Below are positions 1 through 7,498 of a DNA stretch of 18,387 nucleotides, piece by piece (the first letter of the stretch is position 1; each line of letters opens with the position of its first letter). The notes beneath the pieces were generated by a model. It was not told the origin of the DNA. It did not search any database and saw only the letters and a program-made list of their open reading frames with translations. Origin of the DNA: Akkermansiaceae bacterium (GTDB taxonomy: Bacteria; Verrucomicrobiota; Verrucomicrobiia; Verrucomicrobiales; Akkermansiaceae); contig JARFPV010000342.1 of assembly GCA_029288115.1 (NCBI GenBank), positions 1 through 18,387 of the forward strand, written 5' to 3'. The position numbers were made by a program, and so were the translations under genes.

Positions 1-16
1 TGTGTATAAGAGACAG
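1..16 (+). other. Residual Tn5/Nextera transposon adapter (mosaic end), not genomic
   Basis: The window opens with TGTGTATAAGAGACAG. These are the last 16 bases of the 19-bp Tn5 mosaic end used in Nextera libraries (AGATGTGTATAAGAGACAG). The MurJ reading frame begins immediately after it at base 17. This is seen directly and is almost certainly untrimmed adapter at a contig or read end rather than a biological transposon end. No transposase or Tn5 cargo is nearby. Confidence 0.95.
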
Positions 17-1632
17 ATATTCACCAGCACGGTGATGCCCGCCATGATCATTGGGGAGCGGGTATTTTCGCGGGCAAAGTATCCGGGCTGAAGCACTTTG
101 ATCAGCACGTAGCCGGGAAGCCCCAAGGCAAATCCGCGTAGTGCCATACCCGTCTGATAGGCATCATCAGCGGTGAACTCACCACGCTGGAAAAGCACGG
201 AAATGATCGCTTCTGGGATCACTATCATTGCCACAGCTGCGGGCAATGTGATGAGCAACCCGAGCTCCATACCGCGCACCATACTATCGGACGCTCCCTT
301 CGGATCATCACGCCTAACAAGTCGAGTCACTTCAGGCAAAAGAACCACGCCTAAAGCAATCCCAATCATACCGAGCGGTAGCTGATAGACACGATCGGAA
401 TAATACAGCCAGGAGATAGCACCTTGTTTAAATGAAGCGATGATACCACCGACAAGTAGGTTGATCTGCTGGATTCCCGCTGCCAGCACACCGGGCCCCA
501 TGAGCAGGATGAGCTTTTTGATCGAGCCGTCTAAAACAGGTTTCTGAAAGCGCACATGGTAGCCGTTTTTCCGGCAAGCACCGTAGAGCATCATGAACTG
601 CAGCACACCTGCAATTGCCACACACCATGCCAACACATGGGCAGGGATATCCGAATTCATCCAGTGGACAAACACTCCCAGCCCAACGAGAAAAACAAGG
701 TTCAGCAAGATCGGCGCCGCAGCGGGCACACCAAATATTTTGAAGGTGTTCAGGACGCCGCTTAAATGCGCAACCAGCGCCATGGACAACAGGTAGCTGA
801 ACGTGATTTGTGAAAGCGTGACCGTTAGATCAAATGTATCAGGGTGGTTGCGGTAGATTTGAAAAACAGATGCCTCGTTGGCAGCTTCACCGTAATACGA
901 GACGCGCCCTTCCAGCCATCCGTAGGAATGCCCCTTCGGCAACAACAGATGTGCCTGCTCCCCTCTCATGATTTCGGCATCACCCGCTCCAAAGGTTGTT
1001 TCTAACCCCTCGTAAACAGGCTCCGGGTCGCGGCCCTCTTTTTCTGCGGTTTTCTTTTCCTGTTCAGATACCTCACCGAGAACATGGCGCAGCGTTTTGC
1101 CCTCACCTCTTTTGCCATCTCCCAGAATGTTTGGGAATTGTTTGGCCTGTTCTTCAATAAATCGCAGCTCGCTGATGACAGATTGCGCCCCCTCAGACTG
1201 AGTGAAATAAATGTGTCTCGCGCCATCGATTTCCACACTGAAGGACTCTCGTTGAGCTTCAGCCAGCGGCATCTCCACCTTCGCCTTAAACCCTGGAACT
1301 ACAGCACTCATGATCCAGTGCATACATGGAATCGCCACGAGGGTGAGCGCGATCAATGCCACCAGCAACGTCGAGAATGCATTCGATGCGAACTTCATCG
1401 CCTCCTCTTCCCCGTCTTTCTCTAACCGCCGACCAAACATCGGCACAAAGGCGGCATTAAAAGCACCCTCGCCAAAAATACGGCGAAAAAGATTTGGAAA
1501 TCGGAACGCGGAGAAAAAGGCATCCCCCCACAAGCCTGCTCCAAGATAGCGTGCGATCAAAATATCTCTCACGAATCCAAGCACACGACTAATGGCCGTG
1601 AAGCCGGATACTTTCATGAGGGAGCGGAGCAT
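17..1632 (-). CDS. murJ: Lipid II flippase MurJ (MviN family), 3'-truncated by the window edge, with a large extracytoplasmic insertion
   Basis: An open frame of about 538 codons runs from ATG at 1632 to the adapter junction without a stop. MurJ is an inner-membrane MOP-superfamily flippase that moves lipid II to the outer leaflet for peptidoglycan synthesis. The N-terminus matches the family closely: MLRSLMKVSGFTAISRVLGF, then VRD, then DAFFSAFRFPNLFRRIFGEG with the conserved Arg/Asp/Glu residues. Later come SYLLSMALVAHLSGVLNTF, a YYSDR motif and an LFQRGEF segment near the break. E. coli MurJ has only about a dozen residues between PGF (end of TM3) and the start of TM4. Here about 145 residues (roughly 118-266) are inserted. 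About 130 C-terminal residues lie outside the window. The start is 41 bp after the tsaC stop, so the two genes are probably co-transcribed. There is no Shine-Dalgarno sequence. A second in-frame ATG lies five codons later. The family call is firm. Confidence 0.93.
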
Positions 1633-1673
1633 TTCGTAAATGAAGAATGGAAATTTGTTACTGGAAAACGACT

Positions 1674-2705
1674 CTAGCGTACACTGGCACGGCGGAGCCT
1701 GTCCATGATAGCGACACCTAGACCGGTTTCTGAAACGGGTTCGGCAATGATTTCATCAACACCGCTTTCGTCGAGTTTGCGGAGAACAAAAAACAGCCTG
1801 ACAGCCGCCTCAGCTAGCTTGCCGTTACCGGGTGAAAGCTCTTCAACAATTTCCCAGTCATGAGCATCGATGAATCCCGCCTTCTCCGAGCCACAGTAAC
1901 TGAGGAGGGCGTATTTTCTCCCCTCCTCGGGATTGAATTCGTCAGGACTCTTGAGGAGCCGGAGCGGTGTGGTCGGAGCGTAGTGGCTGGCGAGCTGCCC
2001 AGGTGCCTCGGGCGCCTCGTTCGATCGGGATTTTTTAGGTCGCTCCACTTTACCAAAGCGTTGCAACAGTTCTTTCGTCACAGGACCTGCACGGAGCAGG
2101 TGGAGAATTGGTTTTTTCTCGCCTGCTTCTGGTCGGACGATCGTGCTTTCCAGCCCCTCACGGCATGCGCCGCCATCGACGATCGCCAGAATACGACCGC
2201 CAAGCTCTTTTTCCACGGCAGAGGCGGACGTTGGACTGATTCGCCCAAAGCGGTTGGCACTTGGTGCGGCAATCGGGTTCCCGAGTCCTCGCACGACGGC
2301 TTTCATGATCGGATGCCCACTCATTCTGACAGCCACCGTAGGCAACCCACTGGTCACGATATCGGGAACGCAGTCTTTTTTGGGTAACACAAGGGTAAGC
2401 GGGCCAGGCCAGAATGCCTTCATCAATTTGTTGACTACTTCGCGAAGGTTATCCGGAACCTCTGCCACCTCATCGACCTGCTCATAAGATCCGACGTGCA
2501 CGATCAGTGGGTCAAATCCGGGTCTCTCTTTGGCTGCAAATACTTTGGCAACGGCATCAGCGTTTAAAGCGTCCGCACCCAGTCCGTAAACGGTCTCGGT
2601 AGGCAGAGCCACCACTTCTCCAGCAGAGAGCAGATCTACGGCTTCCTTTACAACTTTCTTTTGCGATGCGGGGTCTGAGGCATCAATGATACGGGTCTCG
2701 GTCAC
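1674..2705 (-). CDS. tsaC: L-threonylcarbamoyladenylate synthase, Sua5/YrdC/YwlC type
   Basis: This 343-residue protein makes threonylcarbamoyl-AMP from threonine, bicarbonate and ATP. That is the first step of t6A37 modification in ANN-decoding tRNAs, and it takes place in the cytoplasm. The YrdC core (about residues 14-205) shows VVALPTETVYGLGADA (31-46), the K59-E-R61 motif with FDPLIVH after it, PSANRFGRISPTSA (148-161) and LESTIVRP (185-192). A C-terminal Sua5 domain follows a Lys/Arg/Pro linker (220-235) and has the typical linker end with SHYAP (240-244). The length fits two-domain Sua5 rather than single-domain TsaC (about 190). The start is GTG; no in-frame ATG gives a better start and there is no Shine-Dalgarno sequence. 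murJ follows on the same strand and aroK diverges 171 bp upstream. Confidence is high; only the choice of name (sua5, ywlC or tsaC) is open. Confidence 0.95.
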   Translation of the reverse strand: MTETRIIDASDPASQKKVVKEAVDLLSAGEVVALPTETVYGLGADALNADAVAKVFAAKERPGFDPLIVHVGSYEQVDEVAEVPDNLREVVNKLMKAFWPGPLTLVLPKKDCVPDIVTSGLPTVAVRMSGHPIMKAVVRGLGNPIAAPSANRFGRISPTSASAVEKELGGRILAIVDGGACREGLESTIVRPEAGEKKPILHLLRAGPVTKELLQRFGKVERPKKSRSNEAPEAPGQLASHYAPTTPLRLLKSPDEFNPEEGRKYALLSYCGSEKAGFIDAHDWEIVEELSPGNGKLAEAAVRLFFVLRKLDESGVDEIIAEPVSETGLGVAIMDRLRRASVR

Positions 2706-2876
2706 GCGGTTGGAGGTATCTTAATTCGCTAGTGATTAGAAGCTAAATACCGCACATCATCATGAATCCCCCCAAACCGAATGGGGTGTCATTTTTTTAT
2801 CTTCCGTTATCGCATCCTGCTCGTTCTCACTTAAAGTATCGCCGTGGATAACGACTACCCAGACTCCCCGGAGCCG

Positions 2877-3404
2877 ATGCACAACATAGTGCTGATCGGG
2901 TTCATGGGGTGTGGAAAATCCACCATGGGACGCATTTTGCGGAAAAAAATCGGTTACCAGCACACTGACACCGACCATGTCATTGAGAAGGAAGCCGGCA
3001 TGTCCATCCCTAAGATTTTTGAGCAACAGGGAGAAGAAAGCTTCCGCGACATGGAAACCGCATTGCTCAAAAAACTCATCGAGCAGCAATGCAGCAAGCA
3101 TATCATTTCCACAGGTGGCGGCATGGCCGTGCGAGAGGAAAACCAGGCACTGTTGCGTGAATTAGGCTTTGTCGTGTGGCTCGAATGCCCACCGGAAGAC
3201 ATCCTCGCGCACACATCAAAAAGCAATAACCGACCACTACTTCAGTGCGACGACCCAATGGCTGCGGTTACTAGCCTCCTTGAGCAACGCACCCCGATGT
3301 ACGAACAGGCAGCCCATTTGAAAATCAATACCTCAGAACTCGAATTCGACGAAATCGCATGCGGTATCCTGGAGAGCGCTCGCTACCACTACGGGACGAC
3401 ATAG
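2877..3404 (+). CDS. aroK: Shikimate kinase
   Basis: This 175-residue cytoplasmic P-loop kinase phosphorylates shikimate at the 3-hydroxyl, the fifth step of the chorismate pathway. From ATG 2877 it reads NIVLIGFMG then CGKST (Walker A, about 8-16). D31-T-D33 are the Mg/shikimate-binding aspartates, R57 lies in FRDME, and G80-G-G82 is the Walker-B-like glycine triplet. R119 in NRPLL is the lid, and R138 (QRTPMYEQAA) is the C-terminal adenine-binding arginine. All expected catalytic residues are present and the length is normal. An in-frame GTG at 2844 would add 11 residues. I prefer the ATG because the family usually starts just before the first beta strand and because of a GGAG three bases upstream, though that spacing is short. 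The polyprenyl synthase starts 94 bp downstream on the same strand. Confidence 0.94.
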   Translation: MHNIVLIGFMGCGKSTMGRILRKKIGYQHTDTDHVIEKEAGMSIPKIFEQQGEESFRDMETALLKKLIEQQCSKHIISTGGGMAVREENQALLRELGFVVWLECPPEDILAHTSKSNNRPLLQCDDPMAAVTSLLEQRTPMYEQAAHLKINTSELEFDEIACGILESARYHYGTT

Positions 3405-3498
3405 GAGCAGGCCAAACGCCCCATTCCCCCAGCACGTGTCACGGATAAGGATTGCAAATCACTCATCATGTGGCAACTATCCACTACCCACCAATCCC

Positions 3499-4500
3499 AT
3501 GGCTTTAATCAAATCCAATCACGATATCAATACTCCATTCAAGCTCGTCAAAGGAGAGCTCAAGGATGTGGAAGCCCAGATCCGCGACCAGGTTCGGGCG
3601 TTTGACCCCAGCGTGGAACCGTATGTGGACTATATTTGCAACACCAACGGTAAGCGCATCCGCCCGGCACTGGCCATCCTCGCAGGTGGTGCCACTGGCG
3701 GTGTTACTCCCGAGCACTTAAAAGTAGGTGTGATTCTCGAACTCATCCACATGTCTACTCTGGTGCACGATGACATCATTGATGGAGCCGATACGCGTAG
3801 AAAAATGCCCACAGCTAACGCAAAATGGGGCAATGGATTAGCTGTCTTACTGGGTGACGCCCTATTCTCCCACTCCTTGCTCTTAGCAACAGATTTTGGT
3901 GACATCGAGGTGTGCCGAAAAGTTGGCAGAGGCTCACGTGACGTTTGTCAGGGCGAGGTGATGCAAACCCAGCGCAGGTTTGACCTGACACTTACGAAAG
4001 AAGACTATTTTCACATCATCGAAATGAAGACCGGTGCGCTCTTCGCCGCCGCCACTGGAATTTCAGCCTATTTGTCGGGCATGTCTAAAGAGGTCGAGGA
4101 GCAGATGTATGATTACGGCATGAAACTCGGTACCGCCTATCAGATTTATGACGATTGCCTCGATCTTGTTGGAACAGAAGATCAGGTCGGCAAGACGCTT
4201 CGCACTGACTTGGAAAAAGGCAAACTCACATTGCCTCTGCTTAATTTGTTAGAAAAAGCGGACCCTTCCCAGCGGGAGAAGCTCAACAAACGCATCATCG
4301 AACAACAAGCACTCGATCTTCCAGTACTCATCGGGATCGCCGAGTATGAGGGCTCCGTGGAGTCGTCGCTCGACACCGCGGCAGACTTGCTGAAGCAGGC
4401 TCGTGCTGATCTGGACGTGCTCGATGACTCCGAGTGGAAAGACGGACTGATTCACGTCACCAAATACCTCGACGGCCTGCTTGAGAAGTGCCGTCAGTAG
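3499..4500 (+). CDS. Long-chain (E)-polyprenyl diphosphate synthase
   Basis: This 333-residue class I prenyltransferase elongates an allylic diphosphate with isopentenyl diphosphate, probably to make the side chain of menaquinone or another quinone. Visible motifs are GKRIRP (51-56), the first Asp-rich motif D91-D-I-I-D95 in LVHDDIIDGADTRR, the GD at 119-120, KTGALF (177-182), the second Asp-rich motif D218-D-C-L-D222, and the KTLRTDLEKGKLTLPLL region. The residues four and five positions before the first DDxxD are small (Thr, Ser). In this family that permits long products of roughly C30-C50, unlike farnesyl or geranylgeranyl synthases with bulky residues there. It therefore resembles IspB/HepT/SdsA; the exact chain length cannot be read. 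An upstream GTG at 3436 would add 21 residues with no family similarity, so ATG 3499 is chosen. It follows aroK by 94 bp and is followed by a probable terminator. Confidence 0.92.
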   Translation: MALIKSNHDINTPFKLVKGELKDVEAQIRDQVRAFDPSVEPYVDYICNTNGKRIRPALAILAGGATGGVTPEHLKVGVILELIHMSTLVHDDIIDGADTRRKMPTANAKWGNGLAVLLGDALFSHSLLLATDFGDIEVCRKVGRGSRDVCQGEVMQTQRRFDLTLTKEDYFHIIEMKTGALFAAATGISAYLSGMSKEVEEQMYDYGMKLGTAYQIYDDCLDLVGTEDQVGKTLRTDLEKGKLTLPLLNLLEKADPSQREKLNKRIIEQQALDLPVLIGIAEYEGSVESSLDTAADLLKQARADLDVLDDSEWKDGLIHVTKYLDGLLEKCRQ

Positions 4501-4533
4501 AGGACCTACTTGACAAAGTTCAGGATTAGCATT

Positions 4534-4564
4534 CCGCATTTGAGCTGGAATAAGCGGTTTTTTT
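4534..4564 (+). terminator. Probable rho-independent terminator after the polyprenyl synthase
   Basis: CCGC (4534-4537) can pair with GCGG (4554-4557), extended by ATT/AAT across a two-base bulge. Seven T residues (4558-4564) follow directly. The stem is short and imperfect, but the T-run and its place 34 bp after a stop codon fit an intrinsic terminator. An alternative hairpin ATTCC/GGAAT (4531-4535 with 4547-4551) overlaps it. Confidence 0.5.
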
Positions 4565-4630
4565 ACCCTGATCGTGAGGGATTGGGGTCGGTGTGGTCAT
4601 TTTTTTGGAATATTGATATTATCGTCTGTA

Positions 4631-4657
4631 TTGTCATGCATCCACCCCAAATATAGT
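4631..4657 (+). promoter_or_regulatory. Candidate sigma-70 promoter for the nrdR operon
   Basis: TTGTCA (4631-4636) differs by one base from the -35 consensus. TATAGT (4652-4657) differs by one base from the -10 consensus. The 15-bp spacer is shorter than ideal. The predicted transcript would begin near 4664 and give a leader of about 65 nt before nrdR. The region is AT-rich, so chance matches are possible. Support comes mainly from its place between a terminator and the first gene of a seven-gene run. Confidence 0.35.
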
Positions 4658-4691
4658 ATGTTTTTTTCTTCCACGGTGCCATATATGCTGT
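4644..4691 (+). promoter_or_regulatory. Candidate pair of NrdR boxes upstream of nrdR
   Basis: The known NrdR box is a 16-bp palindrome, ACACWATATATWGTGT, usually found as two copies about 31-32 bp apart. Counting by eye, 4644-4659 (ACCCCAAATATAGTAT) matches 12 of 16 and 4676-4691 (GTGCCATATATGCTGT) matches 10 of 16. Their starts are 32 bp apart, the spacing expected for a co-operative pair. The first box overlaps the candidate -10. This suggests autorepression of nrdR. Both boxes are imperfect and sit in AT-rich sequence, so this is a hypothesis. Confidence 0.35.
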
Positions 4692-4728
4692 TCTATTCTC
4701 GCCAACCGCCCCCACAGGCTGTCTTCTC

Positions 4729-5220
4729 ATGCGTTGCATTCAGTGCGGATCACTCAAGGACAAAGTCATCGACTCAAGAATGTCGAAGGATGGCACGACG
4801 ACGCGACGACGCAGGGTATGCCTCGCATGCGACTATCGATACACGACCTACGAACAGATCGAACGCACCGAGCTGCAGGTGGTAAAACGAGACGGCACAC
4901 GCGAATCCCTGAATCGTGAGAAAATATTCCGGGGACTGGTGAAAGCGTGCGAAAAACGTCCGGTATCGATTGATCGCCTCGACCGGGCTGTGGAGGAAAT
5001 CCTCGCCGAGCTGCACAAGGACAACCTGGCGGAAGTGCCATCCAGCAGCATCGGGCCTCGGGTGATGGCCAAGCTCCGCGAGATCGACCCCGTAGCTTAC
5101 GTTCGCTACGTGTCAGTCTACCGGCAGTTCGAGGACGTGGGAGAATTTATCCGTGAGATCCAGGCGCTTGAGCGCCGTACAGCAAGAGACCCTTACCAAC
5201 GTAAACTTTTCAAAGAATAA
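4729..5220 (+). CDS. nrdR: Transcriptional repressor NrdR
   Basis: This 163-residue ATP/dATP-sensing regulator represses ribonucleotide reductase genes when dATP is high. The N-terminal zinc ribbon has C3-x2-C6 (MRCIQCG) and C31-x2-C34 (CLACDYRYTTYE), with the basic RTRR-like stretch (TTTRRRR, 23-29) between them. The ATP-cone domain spans about 50-140, starting QVVKRDGTRESLNREKIFRG and ending in the typical VAYVRYVSVYRQFEDVGEF segment. Length and every family landmark are normal. No nrdA/nrdB gene is in the window, so its targets lie elsewhere; autoregulation is possible given the box-like sites upstream. It is the first gene of a tight plus-strand run, with the next start 27 bp after its stop. 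There is no Shine-Dalgarno sequence; ATG 4729 starts exactly at the family start. Confidence 0.97.
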   Translation: MRCIQCGSLKDKVIDSRMSKDGTTTRRRRVCLACDYRYTTYEQIERTELQVVKRDGTRESLNREKIFRGLVKACEKRPVSIDRLDRAVEEILAELHKDNLAEVPSSSIGPRVMAKLREIDPVAYVRYVSVYRQFEDVGEFIREIQALERRTARDPYQRKLFKE

Positions 5221-5247
5221 CTCCCCGCCCGCCCCCCATCATCCGCA

Positions 5248-5811
5248 ATGATCTGCATCGTAGGAAATCGCCCCGTGCTCCAGGTTGGTCGCCAGCAAGT
5301 GACAGGCTACGGCACCCAGTGGCTGCGTGACACTATCATCCGAGGAGCTGAGGCTGCTGAGCGGGAAGACTTTCCATTTGTCGATGATTTGTTAGAGGGC
5401 ATCCTGCACTATCTTGAAAACAAATGCCCATTGCGGGTTCTCACAGTCGAAGACCTCCATGCCCGGGTTCGGCGCATGCTGGAGAGAATCGGTTGTGAGG
5501 CAATCGCCAAAACGCTTCCGCTACTTGCCCCGCCTGTCACTCTCTCGCTAGCCCGTGCAGCCAAGGAAGCTGGCAACGGCTTTGAACTCGCATTTTTCAA
5601 CCAGGTTCATGATGAGATTGAGGATCTCAAACTCCACGGTGTGGAAGAACTTCGATTCACCGGTACGCGCGACTGCGTGAAACTACTCCGAAATGTGACT
5701 CGCTGGACGGCCCCCTGCGATAAACTGCACGAGGAAATCATCACCTTCTTGATGAAACACGGCCATTCAACACTACCCAACCCGCGCGAAATCCGCCTAA
5801 GCATTGCCTGA
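5248..5811 (+). CDS. Unrecognised protein with an ATP-cone-like N-terminal layout, downstream of nrdR
   Basis: This 187-residue soluble protein has no signal peptide or membrane segment, and I do not recognise a named family. Residues about 10-92 read like the ATP-cone order: a short beta hairpin (PVLQVGRQQVTGYGTQ), a helix (WLRDTIIRGAEAAE), a second helix (FVDDLLEGILHYLE), then LTVEDLHARVRRMLERIGCE, which resembles the 'I-x-x-x-VE-x-x-L-x-x-x-G' helix that closes ATP cones. Residues 95-187 form another mostly helical part with VEELRFTGTRDCVKLLRNVTRW. It starts 27 bp after nrdR and its stop (5809-5811) lies one base before the HIT-gene ATG, so co-transcription is very likely. An ATP-cone relation is my inference from pattern only; it could equally be an unrelated lineage-specific protein. 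That the gene is real is well supported by its fit in the operon. Confidence 0.8.
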   Translation: MICIVGNRPVLQVGRQQVTGYGTQWLRDTIIRGAEAAEREDFPFVDDLLEGILHYLENKCPLRVLTVEDLHARVRRMLERIGCEAIAKTLPLLAPPVTLSLARAAKEAGNGFELAFFNQVHDEIEDLKLHGVEELRFTGTRDCVKLLRNVTRWTAPCDKLHEEIITFLMKHGHSTLPNPREIRLSIA

Positions 5812-5812
5812 C

Positions 5813-6154
5813 ATGTCCACGCTCTTTGAAAAAATCGCCGCCCGGGAAATACCCACGGATATCGTCTATGAAGATGATCTTTGCCTATGCTTTCGCGACA
5901 TTAACCCACAGGCACCCGTGCATTTACTCATCGTGCCCAAAAAACCCATTGTGCGTATCGCCGAGGCCGGGGCTGAGGACAAAGAAACGCTCGGACACCT
6001 TCTTCTAACGGCCCAATTAGTCGCCAAGCAGGAAGGCTTTGCTGAAAAAGGCTTCCGCACCGTGATCAATAACGGGCCTGATGGTGGCGAGGAAGTCCCT
6101 CACCTGCACCTTCATATTTTAGCCGGCAGAAAAATGACTTGGCCACCGGGTTAA
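5813..6154 (+). CDS. HIT (histidine triad) family nucleotide-binding protein, HINT/PKCI-like
   Basis: This 113-residue cytoplasmic protein belongs to the Hint branch of the HIT superfamily, whose members hydrolyse adenosine phosphoramidates or nucleoside monophosphate conjugates. The N-terminus [20 protein letters not shown] is the classic Hint start. It is followed by [20 protein letters not shown] and ends with the triad H97-L-H99-L-H101 in [18 protein letters not shown] precedes the triad as usual. ATG 5813 is preferred over an in-frame TTG at 5804, which would overlap the preceding gene and add MPD only. Its ATG begins one base after the stop of the upstream gene, so translational coupling is likely. 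The physiological substrate cannot be read from sequence. Confidence 0.95.
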   Translation: MSTLFEKIAAREIPTDIVYEDDLCLCFRDINPQAPVHLLIVPKKPIVRIAEAGAEDKETLGHLLLTAQLVAKQEGFAEKGFRTVINNGPDGGEEVPHLHLHILAGRKMTWPPG

Positions 6155-6167
6155 ACGAACTTCTGAC

Positions 6168-6926
6168 ATGAAACTCATCTCCTGGAACGTCAACGGCATC
6201 CGCGCCGTCATTAAAAAGAACTTCGCCGAATTTGTCAGCGAGCATCAACCCGATGTGCTCTGCTTGCAGGAAACCAAAGCCCGGCCAGAACAAGTCGATT
6301 TACCGCTGGAGATGAGCGGATACAATGCATTCTGGAATGCCGCGGAAAAACCCGGCTACTCCGGCACTGCGATTTTTTCCAAGAGCGCTCCTCTCAATGT
6401 AAGCTACGGCATTGGCATTGAAGAGCATGATAACGAGGGGCGTGTCATCACAGCAGAATTCCCCGATTTTTTCCTCGTCACAGTTTACACACCCAACTCG
6501 CAAAACGAGCTACGCAGACTCCCTTACAGGCAACAGTGGGACGCCGACTTTCTTTCCTACTGTAAGGATCTGGAGAATGACAAACCTGTCGTTTTCTGCG
6601 GTGACCTGAACGTGGCTCACCAGGAAATCGATCTCGCACGCCCCAAGCAGAACCGCAAAAATGCCGGGTTTTCCGATGAGGAACGCGCGAATTTCGATAA
6701 CATCCTCAGTGCCGGCTTCGTTGATTCCTTTCGACATTTCTATCCTGAAAAGACCGAAGCCTACTCCTGGTGGAGCTACCGCGCAGGGGCACGAGGCAAG
6801 AACATCGGGTGGCGGCTCGATTACTTTTGCGTCACCTCCCCATTCATGGAACGAGTGAAAAAGGCAGAAATACTCAACGACGTGTTAGGATCCGATCACT
6901 GCCCAGTCGTACTTGAACTATCCTAA
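6168..6926 (+). CDS. xthA: Exodeoxyribonuclease III / AP endonuclease
   Basis: This 252-residue enzyme of the endonuclease/exonuclease/phosphatase superfamily cleaves DNA 5' to abasic sites and has 3'-5' exonuclease and 3'-phosphatase activity in base-excision repair. Landmarks are [14 protein letters not shown] with the catalytic Asn7, LCLQETKA with the metal-binding Glu, VTVYTPNSQ with the conserved Tyr, CGDLNVAH with the Asp/Asn pair, GWRLDYF, and the terminal [11 protein letters not shown] with the catalytic Asp-His (about 243-244). The length is normal. It starts 13 bp after the HIT gene stop, inside the nrdR-murA run, with no Shine-Dalgarno sequence. Family members include ExoA and ExoIII; the text resembles the ExoA/ExoIII group generally and confidence is high. 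Confidence 0.96.
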   Translation: MKLISWNVNGIRAVIKKNFAEFVSEHQPDVLCLQETKARPEQVDLPLEMSGYNAFWNAAEKPGYSGTAIFSKSAPLNVSYGIGIEEHDNEGRVITAEFPDFFLVTVYTPNSQNELRRLPYRQQWDADFLSYCKDLENDKPVVFCGDLNVAHQEIDLARPKQNRKNAGFSDEERANFDNILSAGFVDSFRHFYPEKTEAYSWWSYRAGARGKNIGWRLDYFCVTSPFMERVKKAEILNDVLGSDHCPVVLELS

Positions 6927-6947
6927 GAATCAGCGCACACTCCGCGC

Positions 6948-7475
6948 GTGTCATCCCGATTTGATTCCCTCGAAACTGGCGAACCTTTCCGCCACTGCTG
7001 CGCATGTGATCGTTCTCTCACAGACGCAGGCATGCATATTGTCAATAAGTCATTCGTTGGAGACGAGTGCGTTTTCGAGATGGCCATGTGCGTGGACTGC
7101 CGGGAAGAAATGAACGAACAGCTGTCAGAAAAGTCACGTGTGGCAATGTTTGACTTCATGCACGATCATGCGGAGATGGATACCCGTGAACGGGAACTGG
7201 GCACGGAATCGGAAACAGATGCTTACCTTGCAAACTGCATTACCTGCGGGGCTGATGCAGGCTCACTGAAAAACTTCAGCCTTGGCGGTATGTTTGCTGG
7301 TGATGATCTGATCAAAGGGCCCTTCCCCATGCTCATGTGCGGCGCATGTGAGGAAAAACTCGGTGAAACCATCTCCGATGAAACCCGAGATGTCTGGGAC
7401 CGCTTCATCGGCGAACACTTCCCCGGCCCACCATCGGAAGTAAGACTCCCCACACACAAACCTGTGCTGATCTAG
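6948..7475 (+). CDS. Unrecognised protein with two duplicated CxxC...CxxC (zinc-ribbon-like) modules
   Basis: This 175-residue, acidic, cytoplasmic protein starts with GTG and I do not recognise a named family. It carries C17-x2-C20 (HCCAC), C48-x2-C51 (CVDC), C97-x2-C100 (CITC) and C131-x2-C134 (CGAC), plus extra cysteines C18 and C41. The two halves align. After the second CxxC of each half, residues 48-71 and 131-154 share the pattern CxxCxEx(M/L)xExxSx(K/E)(S/T)R followed by an F-(M/I) end. Each module therefore looks like a four-cysteine metal site followed by a helix, duplicated in tandem. The gene lies 21 bp after xthA and 23 bp before prmC, so it belongs to the operon. A metal-binding, nucleic-acid- or protein-binding role is possible but not demonstrated. 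No in-frame ATG is a plausible alternative start before the first cysteines, which supports the GTG. Confidence 0.82.
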   Translation: MSSRFDSLETGEPFRHCCACDRSLTDAGMHIVNKSFVGDECVFEMAMCVDCREEMNEQLSEKSRVAMFDFMHDHAEMDTRERELGTESETDAYLANCITCGADAGSLKNFSLGGMFAGDDLIKGPFPMLMCGACEEKLGETISDETRDVWDRFIGEHFPGPPSEVRLPTHKPVLI

Positions 7476-7498
7476 TCATTCAATAATCACGATTCTAG

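Noticed and set aside
1..16. A genuine transposon end
   Set aside because: The sequence matches the engineered mosaic end used in library preparation, sits exactly at the window edge and is not accompanied by transposase or target duplication.
2766..2797. CCCC...GGGG hairpin followed by a T-run between tsaC and aroK, resembling a terminator
   Set aside because: The stem is only four pairs, the T-run is five bases away, and no plus-strand gene ends upstream of it. At most it would be a leader structure for aroK.
4574..4885. Plus-strand open frame across the nrdR promoter region
   Set aside because: It overlaps nrdR in a different frame, has no protein-like features and covers the terminator/promoter gap.
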